45,122 nucleotides of DNA from Microbulbifer halophilus. GTDB lineage: Bacteria > Pseudomonadota > Gammaproteobacteria > Pseudomonadales > Cellvibrionaceae. The translations under genes and the position numbers were made by a program. The notes beneath the pieces are model-generated. The model was not told where the DNA came from. It was given only the letters and a program-made list of their open reading frames with translations, and did no database searches. This document shows, piece by piece, positions 8,734-17,155 of this stretch (the first letter of the stretch is position 1; the number at the start of each line of letters is the position of its first letter). Location: positions 1-45,122 of the forward strand of contig NZ_JAPIVK010000034.1 of the NCBI RefSeq assembly GCF_026183675.1. The letters are read 5' to 3'.

Positions 8734-8834
8734 GGGGTCGGCAACCGCTTACCGCCAGGAAGAATTCGACTGCCGGCCCGGTCGCGGTATGCGGCCATCG
8801 GGTAATCGGTCTCGAGGTTGTGGGGCTTCCTGTG

Positions 8835-8999
8835 CTAGGGGTTCATGCGGTCAATTCGGTGACTCTAGCGCACAGCCACAGGTTCCAGGGCAAGGCGAAA
8901 AAGCGCAGGACTAGCAGCGCTAATTCAAGCTTTTTCAATGCAGCACTGGGGCCTGTGGCGAAGAGATAGTGTTACTGAATTTACCGCATGGACCACTAG
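8835..8999. repeat. 165-bp fold-back (inverted-repeat) element
   Basis: The two halves of this intergenic stretch are imperfect reverse complements along their whole length. Outer arms: CTAGGGGTTCATGCGGTCAA at 8835-8854 pairs with the strand opposite 8980-8999, about 17 of 20. Middle: GCCACAGGTTCCAG (8875-8888) with 8946-8959, 12 of 14. Inner: GAAAAAGC (8897-8904) with GCTTTTTC (8929-8936), perfect. The stop of the next gene (9003-9005) lies 4 bases past the end. It carries no gene. It is either a MITE-like element or a very long intergenic hairpin that could end transcription from both sides. Confidence 0.75.
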
Positions 9000-9002
9000 G
9001 GG

Positions 9003-9332
9003 TCAGTTCGCGATACGCAGCTCCGGCATCGCCGGGAGTTCCAGGTAGTAGGACATATAGCGGTGGGTGGCGTGGAACGCCGGGGCATTGCCGTTGATGG
9101 CGCGTTCAAACGCCGGGTCGCAGGCGATGATCTCCGCCATCCGCAGGTGATAGTCGTCGCCGGAAAACTGCCGGAGCGACTCCGCCGCGATGTGCGTCAT
9201 CTCCATCGCATTGGGGATCGGCGCCCCGTGCGCCACAAGGGTGTCGCGGAACACCTGCTTGAACTGCTCGAAATAGGGCTCTTCGGCGCTGAAAAATTCA
9301 ACGGCGTTATAGAGTTTCTGTGCAGTGGTCAT
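9003..9332 (-). CDS. Small soluble protein of unknown function
   Basis: 109 residues with a strong ribosome binding site (GGGGGA about 7 bases before ATG). It is probably cytoplasmic: no signal peptide or membrane segment, helical pattern, many aromatics in the C-terminal half (HATHRYMSYYLELP) and several His residues. I do not recognise the family. The stop touches the 165-bp fold-back element. It is transcribed in the same direction as the dehydrogenase upstream, but 230 bases separate them, so it probably has its own promoter. Confidence 0.6.
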   Translation of the reverse strand: MTTAQKLYNAVEFFSAEEPYFEQFKQVFRDTLVAHGAPIPNAMEMTHIAAESLRQFSGDDYHLRMAEIIACDPAFERAINGNAPAFHATHRYMSYYLELPAMPELRIAN

Positions 9333-9562
9333 CTTCTTTCCCCCGATTAAAGCAAGCGGCGCATACTAACGGAGCCGGGCCGGTGGATAGAAATATTTCA
9401 CGCGCCAGACCATGAAATAGGCGACTTTTTTGAACAGACTGTTTGCGTGATGACGTCGGAGTGGCTACCGCGCAGCCTCTTGACGCTGCCTGCTTTTCCT
9501 CGCTGATCTGGTCGCACAGGTCGAGTGTCGGACTGCTTCGGGAAGGGAGTGGATGGACGTAC

Positions 9563-10576
9563 TCACCACTCGACGCAGATCTTGCCGAAGTGGGTGGCAC
9601 TCTGCTGGTAGCGGAATGCCGCAGCCAGTTCCTCAAAAGCAAAAGTGCGATCGATGACCGGGCGAATGCCCGTCTCGTTCAGCGCCGCCACATAGTCCTG
9701 CTGCTGGCGGCGGGTGCCGACGATCAGGCCCTGCAGGCGCGCCTGTTTGGCCATCAGCAGCGCCGTGGGTACCTCGCCGGCGCGGCCGGTCAGCACGCCG
9801 ATCAGGGCGATATGGCCACCTGCGCGCACCGCATCGATTGATTGCGCCAGGGTGCCCGGGCCGCCCACCTCGACAATATGGTCGGCGCCGCGGCCGCCGG
9901 TGAGTTCGCGGACTTGGCGGCCCCAGTTTTCCTCGCGCCGGTAATTGATCGTGTGGTCGGCCCCCAGGGCCCTGGCCTGTTCCAGTTTTTCATCGGAGGA
10001 CGAGGTCACGATCACCGCTGCGCCCATGGCCTTGGCGATCTGCAGTGCGCAAATGGAGACGCCGCCGGTGCCGAGCGCCAGCACGGTGTCGCCGGCCTTG
10101 AGCGGGCCGTCACCCACCAGTGCCCGCCACGCGGTCAGGCCGGCGGTGGTGATGGTGGCGGCTTCGGCATGGCTCCAGCCATCCGGCGCCAGGGTGAAGG
10201 CGCCGGCGGGTCTGACGGCATGCCTGGCGGCGAAACCGTCCACGCCGTCGCCGGGCGTGCCGGCAAAGTTGCTGACGCTGTTTCCCGGTGCGCCGTCCGG
10301 CCAGTGCGGAAAAAAGCCGGATACCACCCGATCCCCCGGCGCGAACTCTGTGACATCTTCCCCGACCGATTCCACGATGCCGGCGCCATCGGACATCAAC
10401 ACCCGGTCTTTTTCCGTGGGGATCTGGCCCGAGGCCACGAGGAGATCGTGAAAATTCAGGGAAGTGGCGTGGATGGCGACCCGGATCATACCCGGGCCGG
10501 GTTCGCCGGGGTCCGGAATATCCTTGACTGCGAGCTGATCCAGCCCACCCGGCCCCCGTACGACAACTGCTTTCAT
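9563..10576 (-). CDS. Zinc-independent MDR-family oxidoreductase (quinone oxidoreductase-like)
   Basis: 337 residues from ATG at 10576, preceded by GGAGGAG. The N-terminal GroES-like domain (1 to about 130) and the Rossmann domain with GTGGVS at 169-174 place it in the medium-chain dehydrogenase/reductase family. The catalytic-zinc cysteine position is occupied by HATSLNFHDLL, and the four-Cys structural zinc lobe is absent, so this is a zinc-free NADPH-dependent member like quinone oxidoreductase or enoyl reductase. It is cytoplasmic. The electron acceptor is unknown. It is flanked by the recombinase gene upstream on the same strand but separated by about 165 bases, so co-transcription is doubtful. 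Confidence 0.88.
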   Translation of the reverse strand: MKAVVVRGPGGLDQLAVKDIPDPGEPGPGMIRVAIHATSLNFHDLLVASGQIPTEKDRVLMSDGAGIVESVGEDVTEFAPGDRVVSGFFPHWPDGAPGNSVSNFAGTPGDGVDGFAARHAVRPAGAFTLAPDGWSHAEAATITTAGLTAWRALVGDGPLKAGDTVLALGTGGVSICALQIAKAMGAAVIVTSSSDEKLEQARALGADHTINYRREENWGRQVRELTGGRGADHIVEVGGPGTLAQSIDAVRAGGHIALIGVLTGRAGEVPTALLMAKQARLQGLIVGTRRQQQDYVAALNETGIRPVIDRTFAFEELAAAFRYQQSATHFGKICVEW

Positions 10577-10742
10577 TGGGCTCCTCCGTTTAGGTCCTGT
10601 CGATGGGTATTGGTCGTGTTCCCGCGCTGATACATTACCAGCACCGGGAAAGGATGTGTCACATACCAACCGCTATCAAGGTAATCGCCGGGCAATCCCA
10701 TGGAATGCCCGCCAGGCGGTTGCCGGTCGGATATCGATTCGG

Positions 10743-11759
10743 CTACTCGACGGTATGCTCGCCCATCAGGCGCGCCACTTTTTCCATCAATGGATCGGTG
10801 GCATTCTCGGTCAGTTGCTGGCCCTCCTCGATATACTCCCAGACGGTCGCATCACTCTTCCAGCCGCCCTGTTTCTTGATCAGTTCGAAGTCCACCTTTT
10901 CCCGCGCAGCAGAGGTGGACAGGCCGCGGCGGAAGCTGTGGCTGCTCAACTCGCCGGCGAATGCAAATCCGCAGGTCGTCCCCAGTTTTTTCAGCAGTTC
11001 GTTCACGGCGCCCGGGCTCAACTGCCGGGGCTGTATCTGGTCCCAGCGGTTGATTCCGCGAAATACAGGTCCTTCCGAAATCCCCGCTGCGTCCAGCCAC
11101 TGCCGGAGAGCGGTAGCGGGACACACCAACGGATCGCCAAAGGGCAGGGCGCGGGTAACTCCCTGTCCGCTCTGATCGGTTTTCGATCTCGGCAGGTGCA
11201 CGAGCAACCCCTCCTCTTCCCAGGCCAAGTCCTCGACCCGGATCGCCACCAGCTCGCTGCGCCGGAAGGCGCCGAAGAAGCCGGTCAGTAATAGCGCCAG
11301 GTCCCGCCGCCTCTTTTTGTTGTCCGGCTGTGTGCGCAGGTAGCGAGTCATGGCCGCGATATGTTCCAGGCGCAGGGCCCTGGCCTTCTGCTTTGGCCGG
11401 CCGTGCAGGCGTCGGATGCCGTCCATGGTTTTCCGCACCAGCGGATCGGTTACCGGGTCCGCGATGCGCTGGTAGCGGTGCCACTGGCCGATGGCGGTCA
11501 GGTGGAGTTCCAGCGTGCGCGGATTGACGGCTTCGGCGCGGTCGCGCAGGTAGCGCACCAGTTCTCGGCTGTCCGTGGGCAGCCGCCCGCCCCATTTCTC
11601 GAACTGCCGGATGGCCGAGCGGTAGGCCCTGCGCGTGCTGTCCGAGGTGGCTGCCCGCAGGTATTTCTGTGCCACCTGGGCGGATGGCAATGTCGTACTG
11701 GCATGGGCTTCGGCGAGAGGACCGTCCCGGACGGGCAGCTCTGGGGGTTTCTTGTTCAT
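10743..11759 (-). CDS. Tyrosine recombinase, TnpS-like
   Basis: 338 residues. The N-terminal SAM-like core-binding domain spans about 25-115, and the catalytic domain about 120-335. Catalytic residues visible: Arg166 (FRRSEL), Lys193 (RSKTDQ), His274 and Arg277 (HSFRRG), Trp300 in the position often held by His (GGW), and the nucleophile Tyr309 (WEYI). All are present, so it should be active. It is divergent from a KfrA-like coiled-coil gene with 181 bases between them; that gap contains a 13-6-13 bp inverted repeat at 11822-11853. This is the layout of tnpS-rst-tnpT in Tn4651-family transposons, where the pair resolves cointegrates. It is not next to a tRNA, and no phage genes are present. 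The TnpS assignment rests on layout and family, and is an inference. Confidence 0.88.
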   Translation of the reverse strand: MNKKPPELPVRDGPLAEAHASTTLPSAQVAQKYLRAATSDSTRRAYRSAIRQFEKWGGRLPTDSRELVRYLRDRAEAVNPRTLELHLTAIGQWHRYQRIADPVTDPLVRKTMDGIRRLHGRPKQKARALRLEHIAAMTRYLRTQPDNKKRRRDLALLLTGFFGAFRRSELVAIRVEDLAWEEEGLLVHLPRSKTDQSGQGVTRALPFGDPLVCPATALRQWLDAAGISEGPVFRGINRWDQIQPRQLSPGAVNELLKKLGTTCGFAFAGELSSHSFRRGLSTSAAREKVDFELIKKQGGWKSDATVWEYIEEGQQLTENATDPLMEKVARLMGEHTVE

Positions 11760-11821
11760 AGGCTTAGCGATCGCGAGCTTCTGTACCGGCGTTGAAGAGC
11801 ATGGAGAGTTAGCGGGATTTA

Positions 11822-11853
11822 TAACCTTCGATAAGTTTCATTATCGATGGTTA
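11822..11853. other. Candidate recombination core site (rst/dif-like)
   Basis: Arms TAACCTTCGATAA (11822-11834) and TTATCGATGGTTA (11841-11853) are reverse complements at 12 of 13 positions, with a 6-base spacer GTTTCA. Two arms with a 6-8 bp overlap is how tyrosine recombinases bind and exchange strands. The site lies in the gap between the recombinase and its coiled-coil neighbour, where Tn4651-type elements keep the resolution site. Confidence 0.65.
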
Positions 11854-11892
11854 GATTGGGTGCTTCAAGGAATGATTTAAAACAGAAAATAA

Positions 11893-11919
11893 TGTTATAT
11901 TACATAACACGTAATACGT
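11893..11919 (+). promoter_or_regulatory. Candidate operator/promoter of the KfrA-like gene
   Basis: TGTTAT and ATAACA (11893-11909) flank five bases, giving a 17-bp near-palindrome. ACGTAATACGT (11909-11919) overlaps its end. They lie 25-50 bases before the start at 11944, in an AT-rich tract that could also hold the -10 region. KfrA-type proteins commonly bind inverted repeats over their own promoters, so autoregulation is plausible. Confidence 0.45.
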
Positions 11920-11943
11920 TACCAAAAATCGAGGAGCACGATG

Positions 11944-12999
11944 ATGGCGCGTACGGGGGTCACTTATCCGGATGTAGCCCGGGCCGCTGAGGCAATCAAA
12001 GGCCGCAGCGAGGAGCCGACCGTGGACAGGGTCCGCGCGGAGCTGGGTACCGGCAGCAAGAGCACCATTGCGCCGCTGCTGAAGCGCTGGCGATCCGAGG
12101 CCGGCGATCGGGCGGATACTGGCGACTTGCCCAAAGATCTTCTCGATGCGCTGAAGGCGTTACACGAGCGGGTGCGGGAGGAAGCCGGGCGGCAAGTGGA
12201 GGCGGCCAGGGAGAGCTTCGAGGCCGCCGAGGAGAAGCACCGGGCGGAAGCCGAAGAGGCGTGCGCCAAGGCTGCGACCTTGGCGCAGGATCTTCGTGGG
12301 CTGGAGCACCGGTTACGGATTTCCGGGGAGCAGAATCGCAACCTGAAGCGGGAGCTGCAGGAATCCCGGGCGGCGCTGGACAAAAGCGAGTTTCAGCGGC
12401 AGCAGGGTGCAGCGCGCATTTCCGAGCTCAAATCCGAAGTGGATGGGTTGAAACAGGAAAACCGCGATATCCGCGATCACTTCGAGCATTTCCAGCAGCG
12501 TACGGCCGACGACCGGCAGCAGGAGCGAGAACAGTTCCGGCTGACCAATGACCAGCTTCGGGGGCAGGTAGAAAGCCTCTCGGAACAGCTGTCCGACGTC
12601 GGCCGCAGGCTCGCCGAGCGCGAGAATTTGTGCGAGCAGCGAGAGGCTGCCATCGCGGAACTGGGGGCCGAAAAGCAGCAACTGCTAGAGCAGGTCTCCG
12701 GGTATCGCTCCGAGGTCGATAGCCTTTCCCGAAAGGCCGACGCCCAAGCGGATCAGGTCAGCGAAAAAACGGTCGAGATCGCCACTCTGCAGGACAGGGT
12801 ATCCGCCCTGTCGAATAGCAACGCTTCCGCCAGCAGGGACGCCGAGTGGTTGCGGCAGTCGCTGGCCAGGGCGGAGTCCGGACTGGAATCGACCGGGGAG
12901 AAGCTGGAGGCCCTGGTTGAAGAGAACCGGGTGCTGCTGCAGGAGAAGGCAGTGATTCAGGGGCAGTTCAATCAGTTGCAGCGATCCTTGGCGGAATAG
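11944..12999 (+). CDS. KfrA-like DNA-binding coiled-coil protein, TnpT-like
   Basis: 351 residues from ATG 11944 (GAGGAG seven bases upstream; the adjacent ATG 11941 is also possible). Residues about 1-55 form the KfrA N-terminal DNA-binding domain (VTYPDVARAAEAIKGR ... STIAPLLKRWR). From about 70 to the end the sequence is an almost unbroken heptad-type coiled coil, rich in Glu, Gln, Arg and Leu, with no Pro after residue 65. Such proteins bind DNA as elongated dimers. In Tn4651-type elements the equivalent protein, TnpT, stimulates TnpS at the rst site. The divergent pairing with a tyrosine recombinase here supports that comparison, but plasmid-type KfrA or a chromosomal architectural role remains possible. 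Confidence 0.82.
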   Translation: MARTGVTYPDVARAAEAIKGRSEEPTVDRVRAELGTGSKSTIAPLLKRWRSEAGDRADTGDLPKDLLDALKALHERVREEAGRQVEAARESFEAAEEKHRAEAEEACAKAATLAQDLRGLEHRLRISGEQNRNLKRELQESRAALDKSEFQRQQGAARISELKSEVDGLKQENRDIRDHFEHFQQRTADDRQQEREQFRLTNDQLRGQVESLSEQLSDVGRRLAERENLCEQREAAIAELGAEKQQLLEQVSGYRSEVDSLSRKADAQADQVSEKTVEIATLQDRVSALSNSNASASRDAEWLRQSLARAESGLESTGEKLEALVEENRVLLQEKAVIQGQFNQLQRSLAE

Positions 13000-13050
13000 A
13001 AGCCGGAAAGCGGGTGGCCGCTCACCGGATGCCCGGAGTGTTGCGCCCCA

Positions 13051-13073
13051 ACTCTTTCGCGCCGGAAAAGAGT
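13051..13073. terminator. Hairpin between convergent genes
   Basis: ACTCTTT (13051-13057) pairs with AAAGAGT (13067-13073) around a 9-base loop, after a weaker GGTG/CACC hairpin just upstream. It lies between the KfrA-like gene (plus) and the GTPase gene (minus). A bidirectional terminator is plausible, but there is no clear T-run. Confidence 0.35.
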
Positions 13074-13109
13074 AGGGCTGTTGCGAGTGGTGTTGTCGAA
13101 GGCGGGCCG

Positions 13110-14303
<1,194 letters not shown>

Positions 14304-14380
14304 ATTGGCATCTCCTCCTGTTGTTGCCTGCCGGGCCTGCATGTCGGTGCCACGGTAGATGGCAGGCCCGATTGTGTTGA

Positions 14381-14399
14381 TATGATACATTGTATCATA
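14381..14399. promoter_or_regulatory. Zur box controlling GTPase 1 and the merC-zur operon
   Basis: TATGATACA-T-TGTATCATA is a perfect 9+9 palindrome around a single central base. Against the gammaproteobacterial Zur consensus (ATGTTATANTATAACAT core, from memory) it matches 12 of 16 fixed positions with the same odd-centred symmetry. It lies 78 bases upstream of GTPase 1 (minus) and 79 bases upstream of the merC-like gene (plus), and zur itself is in the plus operon. This makes it the strongest regulatory site in the window. Confidence 0.75.
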
Positions 14400-14477
14400 A
14401 TAAGATGAGTGGCAGCGTTGCAAACCGGGGCAGCACCGGGCGTTCGCTACTGAAACTGAAATGGATCTGGAGAATTG

Positions 14478-14879
14478 ATGATGAAAGATACTGCGGGCAT
14501 GTTGGTTTCCGGGTTGTGCCTGGTGCATTGCCTGGCGACACCGCTACTGCTGGCTCTCGGGGGTGCCGGGATGCTGGGTGCATTGCTGGGGCATGAACTT
14601 TTTCACCTGGTGCTGTTGGGACCGGTATTACTGCTGGCCCTGGCCAGCTTCCCGGCAGCCTGCCGCCACCACCGCCGCCCGGTGGTGATGGTCTCCGGTT
14701 TCTCCGGCCTGTTGATACTCATAGTGGCTCTGGGCCTGGAAGGACACTGGGAACTGCTCGCCAGTACGGTTGGCGCGGGCCTGCTGGTGGCGGCCCATTG
14801 GGCGAATCGACGCCTGCTGCAGCGTGGGGCCCTCGCCGGGCAGGGCGAAGATGCGATTCAAGAGTGCCGTTCTCACTAG
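14478..14879 (+). CDS. MerC-domain small membrane protein
   Basis: 133 residues from ATG 14478 (GGAG five bases upstream). Four hydrophobic segments (about 8-28, 36-57, 69-88 and 92-108) make it an inner-membrane protein. The first contains CLVHCLATPLL, the Cys-x-x-His-Cys signature of the MerC domain. MerC was named for mercuric-ion transport, but no other mer gene is nearby, and MerC-domain proteins are often found in zinc-responsive operons. Here it is the first gene after a Zur box and is followed by DUF2796, zur and a COG0523 GTPase, so a role in zinc transport or trafficking is more likely than mercury resistance. The substrate is inferred from context only. Confidence 0.82.
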   Translation: MMKDTAGMLVSGLCLVHCLATPLLLALGGAGMLGALLGHELFHLVLLGPVLLLALASFPAACRHHRRPVVMVSGFSGLLILIVALGLEGHWELLASTVGAGLLVAAHWANRRLLQRGALAGQGEDAIQECRSH

Positions 14880-14946
14880 TGGGAGGGCTGACGTTCGGTA
14901 ATAAAAAGGTTGATGTGGTGAGTGATTGGAGAGCGGGAGAGGGGCA

Positions 14947-15456
14947 ATGGACCTGAGGGTGATCTTTATCTTGACGCTTGTTTTTGCCGGCGCTGCCGCT
15001 GCCGACGGTGGTGCCCATGTGCACGGCGAGGCGCGGCTCGATATCGCCGCTGAAGCGGACAGCGTTTACATTGAGTTTGAATCCCCGGCGGCCAACCTGG
15101 TTGGCTTCGAGCACGCGCCGCAGAATTCCCCGCAGAGGCGGGCCCTGCGGCAGGCGGCGCGGACGCTGGCCGGTGCCGAGGATTGGCTGCGCTTCGCCGG
15201 CGCCGACTGCCACCTGCAGGAGGCCGGGGTGGAGGCGCCCCACGGTGAGAAAGAGGAGACCCGGCACCGGGCGCATTTCAGCTTCCATGCCAGCTACCAC
15301 TTCCAGTGTGATAATCTGGCACAGCTCGACAGCGTTGCCGTGGCGCTGTTTGCGAGCTTTCCCGGCATTCACGAGATCGCCGTGCAGTGGCTGGCCCCCG
15401 GTCGCCAGGGGGCCGTCTCGCTCACTGCACAAGACAACGAGCTGCAATTGAAATAG
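14947..15456 (+). CDS. zrgA: DUF2796 periplasmic zinc-binding protein (ZrgA-like)
   Basis: 169 residues from ATG 14947, with GGAGAGGGG just upstream. Residues 1-20 are a signal peptide ending in an Ala run before DGG. The mature N-terminus carries the DUF2796 signature GAHVHGEARLDI, followed by FESPAANLVGFEHAP; both are typical of the family. The long His/Asp-rich insert often seen in ZrgA proteins is short here (EAPHGEKEETRHRAH). In Vibrio cholerae ZrgA is part of the ZrgABCDE zinc-uptake system. The partner-like ABC transporter and DUF3299 genes are found 19 kb away (33.8-36.5 kb), so the system appears to be split over two loci. It is co-directional with merC and zur and 3 bases from the zur start. 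Confidence 0.82.
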   Translation: MDLRVIFILTLVFAGAAAADGGAHVHGEARLDIAAEADSVYIEFESPAANLVGFEHAPQNSPQRRALRQAARTLAGAEDWLRFAGADCHLQEAGVEAPHGEKEETRHRAHFSFHASYHFQCDNLAQLDSVAVALFASFPGIHEIAVQWLAPGRQGAVSLTAQDNELQLK

Positions 15457-15459
15457 TCC

Positions 15460-15927
15460 ATGAAAGCATCCCAACTCAAACAGACCCTGGGGGCGGCGGA
15501 GCAGAGCTGCCGCGTTTCCGGGGCCCGCCTGACCGAGAAACGCAGGAGTGTCCTTACCATACTATTGCGCTCCAGAACCCCACTGTCCGCCTATGAGATT
15601 GCGGAGCAGTACAGCCGGGATTACGGCGAGCCGATCCCGGCCATGTCCGTGTACCGGATGTTGGATTTTCTGGCAGAGGAGAATCTGGCGCACAAGCTCA
15701 ATTCTGAAAACAAGTACCTGGCCTGCGCCCATATCGCCTGCGATCACAGCCACGAGACGCCGCAGTTCCTGATCTGTAACCGCTGCAACAAGGTACGGGA
15801 AATCGGTATCAAGCCGGAGGTGATCGCCGCGCTGCGTGATACGGTGGAGGGGGCCGGCTATCACCTGCAGACCTCGCAACTGGAGCTGGACTGCCTGTGC
15901 GACGAGTGCGGTCGGAGCGCCGCCTAG
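15460..15927 (+). CDS. zur: Zur, zinc uptake regulator (Fur family)
   Basis: 155 residues. A winged-helix DNA-binding domain (about 20-78) contains RLTEKRRSVLTILL and the recognition-helix region PAMSVYRML. The metal-binding dimerisation domain has Cys89, His91, Cys94, His96 and His98, and two CxxC pairs (Cys106/Cys109 and Cys147/Cys150) that form the structural zinc site; Cys145 is an additional thiol. The clustering of Cys and the context of zinc genes mark it as Zur rather than Fur. It lies in the third position of the operon controlled by the 14381 box, so it probably represses its own transcription. Its stop overlaps the GTG start of the next gene by one base, implying translational coupling. 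Confidence 0.93.
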   Translation: MKASQLKQTLGAAEQSCRVSGARLTEKRRSVLTILLRSRTPLSAYEIAEQYSRDYGEPIPAMSVYRMLDFLAEENLAHKLNSENKYLACAHIACDHSHETPQFLICNRCNKVREIGIKPEVIAALRDTVEGAGYHLQTSQLELDCLCDECGRSAA

Positions 15928-16931
15928 TGACACAGAAGGAGCCCATACGTGAGGTGCCGGCCAATGTGATTACCGGTTTCCTCGGCGTCGGCAAGACTAC
16001 CGCTATCCGCCACCTGCTGGATAGCAAGCCGGCCGGCGAACGCTGGGCGGTACTGGTCAACGAGTTTGGCGAGGTGGGCGTCGATGGTGGCCTGTTCGGC
16101 CCGGAGAAAGACGGCGAAGTCTTTATCCGTGAAGTGCCCGGCGGCTGCATGTGCTGTACCACCGGCCTGCCCATGCAGGTGGCCCTGAACCAGCTGCTGG
16201 CCAGGGCCAGGCCGCAAAGGCTACTGATCGAACCCACCGGTCTCGGCCACCCCCGGGAGGTGTTGTCGACCCTGTCTGACGCGGTGCGTGCCGGCGTGCT
16301 CGACCTGCGCGCCACGCTCACTCTGGTGGACGCACGCTGTATCGAGGATGAACGCTACCTGCGCAGCGATTCTTTCCGGCAGCAACTGGAGGTGGCCGAC
16401 CTGGTAGTGGCCAACAAGTCAGACCTCTACGGCCCGCAGGAGCTGGAGAGCCTGCGTCGCTATCTCTCCTTTTTGCAGGACGACACGGAGATAACGCTGC
16501 AAGCGGTAGAGCAGGGGCGCATCCAGCCGGATTGGCTGTACGCGCCCAGCGGTTTCCGGATAACAGCCGGCCACAAACATGGACATCGCGCTGCGCCACT
16601 GCCAGACGAGCAGGAACCGCTGTCGGAATGCGGTTACCTGCGGCTGGAAAACAGCGGCGAGGGATATCACAGTTGCGGCTGGCGCTTCGACCCGACGCTG
16701 GTTTTCGACTACGAACAGCTTTTCTCCCTGATCTCCGGTGTCGACGCGGAGCGGGTGAAGGGCGTATTTATAACCGAGCAGGGCGTATTCGGTTTCAACA
16801 AGGCGGATTCGGTGTTGAGTGTGCTGGAACTGGACGATGCGCTGGACAGCCGGGTGGAAGCGATAGATCCCAAACGCCGGGACTGGGACAAAATGGAGTC
16901 CGGCTGGTTAAGCACACTGAGTACCGGTTGA
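15927..16931 (+). CDS. Second COG0523/CobW-family GTPase (YjiA/YeiR-like)
   Basis: 334 residues from GTG 15927, whose G is the last base of the zur stop. This start puts the P-loop (GFLGVGKT, 17-24) at the usual distance from the N-terminus; an earlier frame opening would lie within zur. Motifs: CMCC at 74-77, EPTG at 102-105, NKSD at 163-166, and a metal-binding HKHGH at 216-220 before the C-terminal CobW domain. The HxHxH insert is typical of zinc-handling members. It is translationally coupled to zur, so it is very probably induced by zinc starvation. It differs clearly from GTPase 1 at 13110, which suggests different client proteins. Confidence 0.9.
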   Translation: MTQKEPIREVPANVITGFLGVGKTTAIRHLLDSKPAGERWAVLVNEFGEVGVDGGLFGPEKDGEVFIREVPGGCMCCTTGLPMQVALNQLLARARPQRLLIEPTGLGHPREVLSTLSDAVRAGVLDLRATLTLVDARCIEDERYLRSDSFRQQLEVADLVVANKSDLYGPQELESLRRYLSFLQDDTEITLQAVEQGRIQPDWLYAPSGFRITAGHKHGHRAAPLPDEQEPLSECGYLRLENSGEGYHSCGWRFDPTLVFDYEQLFSLISGVDAERVKGVFITEQGVFGFNKADSVLSVLELDDALDSRVEAIDPKRRDWDKMESGWLSTLSTG

Positions 16932-17065
16932 TTTTCGGACTCGCCGGCCCCTTCGCCGGGCACCTGCGGGGTGATCTGTCCGGGGAGTCAGGGATACTCC
17001 ATTGGGATGAATGGTTGCGTTACCGCGACAAACGACGTGGCGCAAAATTTCCAATTACGCATGAG

Positions 17066-17082
17066 ATGATATAGTGTTTCAC
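17066..17082. promoter_or_regulatory. Weak candidate Zur box before the M3 peptidase
   Basis: ATGATATAGTGTTTCAC matches 11 of 16 fixed Zur-consensus positions, with an almost perfect left half. The overlapping palindrome ATAGTG-TTT-CACTAT (17071-17085) may instead be the real operator of another regulator. It lies 74-90 bases upstream of the gene at 17156. A score like this is expected by chance several times in a window this size. Confidence 0.3.
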
Positions 17083-17155
17083 TATTTGGCTGCCATCAGT
17101 TTCCGGAGCCCGGGGGCACGCCCAAACACTCGAAATAGAAAAATCGGAGAATGCA

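Noticed and set aside
10743..12999. Prophage or integrative-element integrase
   Set aside because: No tRNA, attachment duplication or phage genes nearby; the divergent KfrA-like partner and the central inverted repeat fit a resolution module better.
14478..14879. Mercury resistance locus
   Set aside because: Only the MerC-type domain is present; no merR, merT, merP or merA, and the neighbours are all zinc genes.
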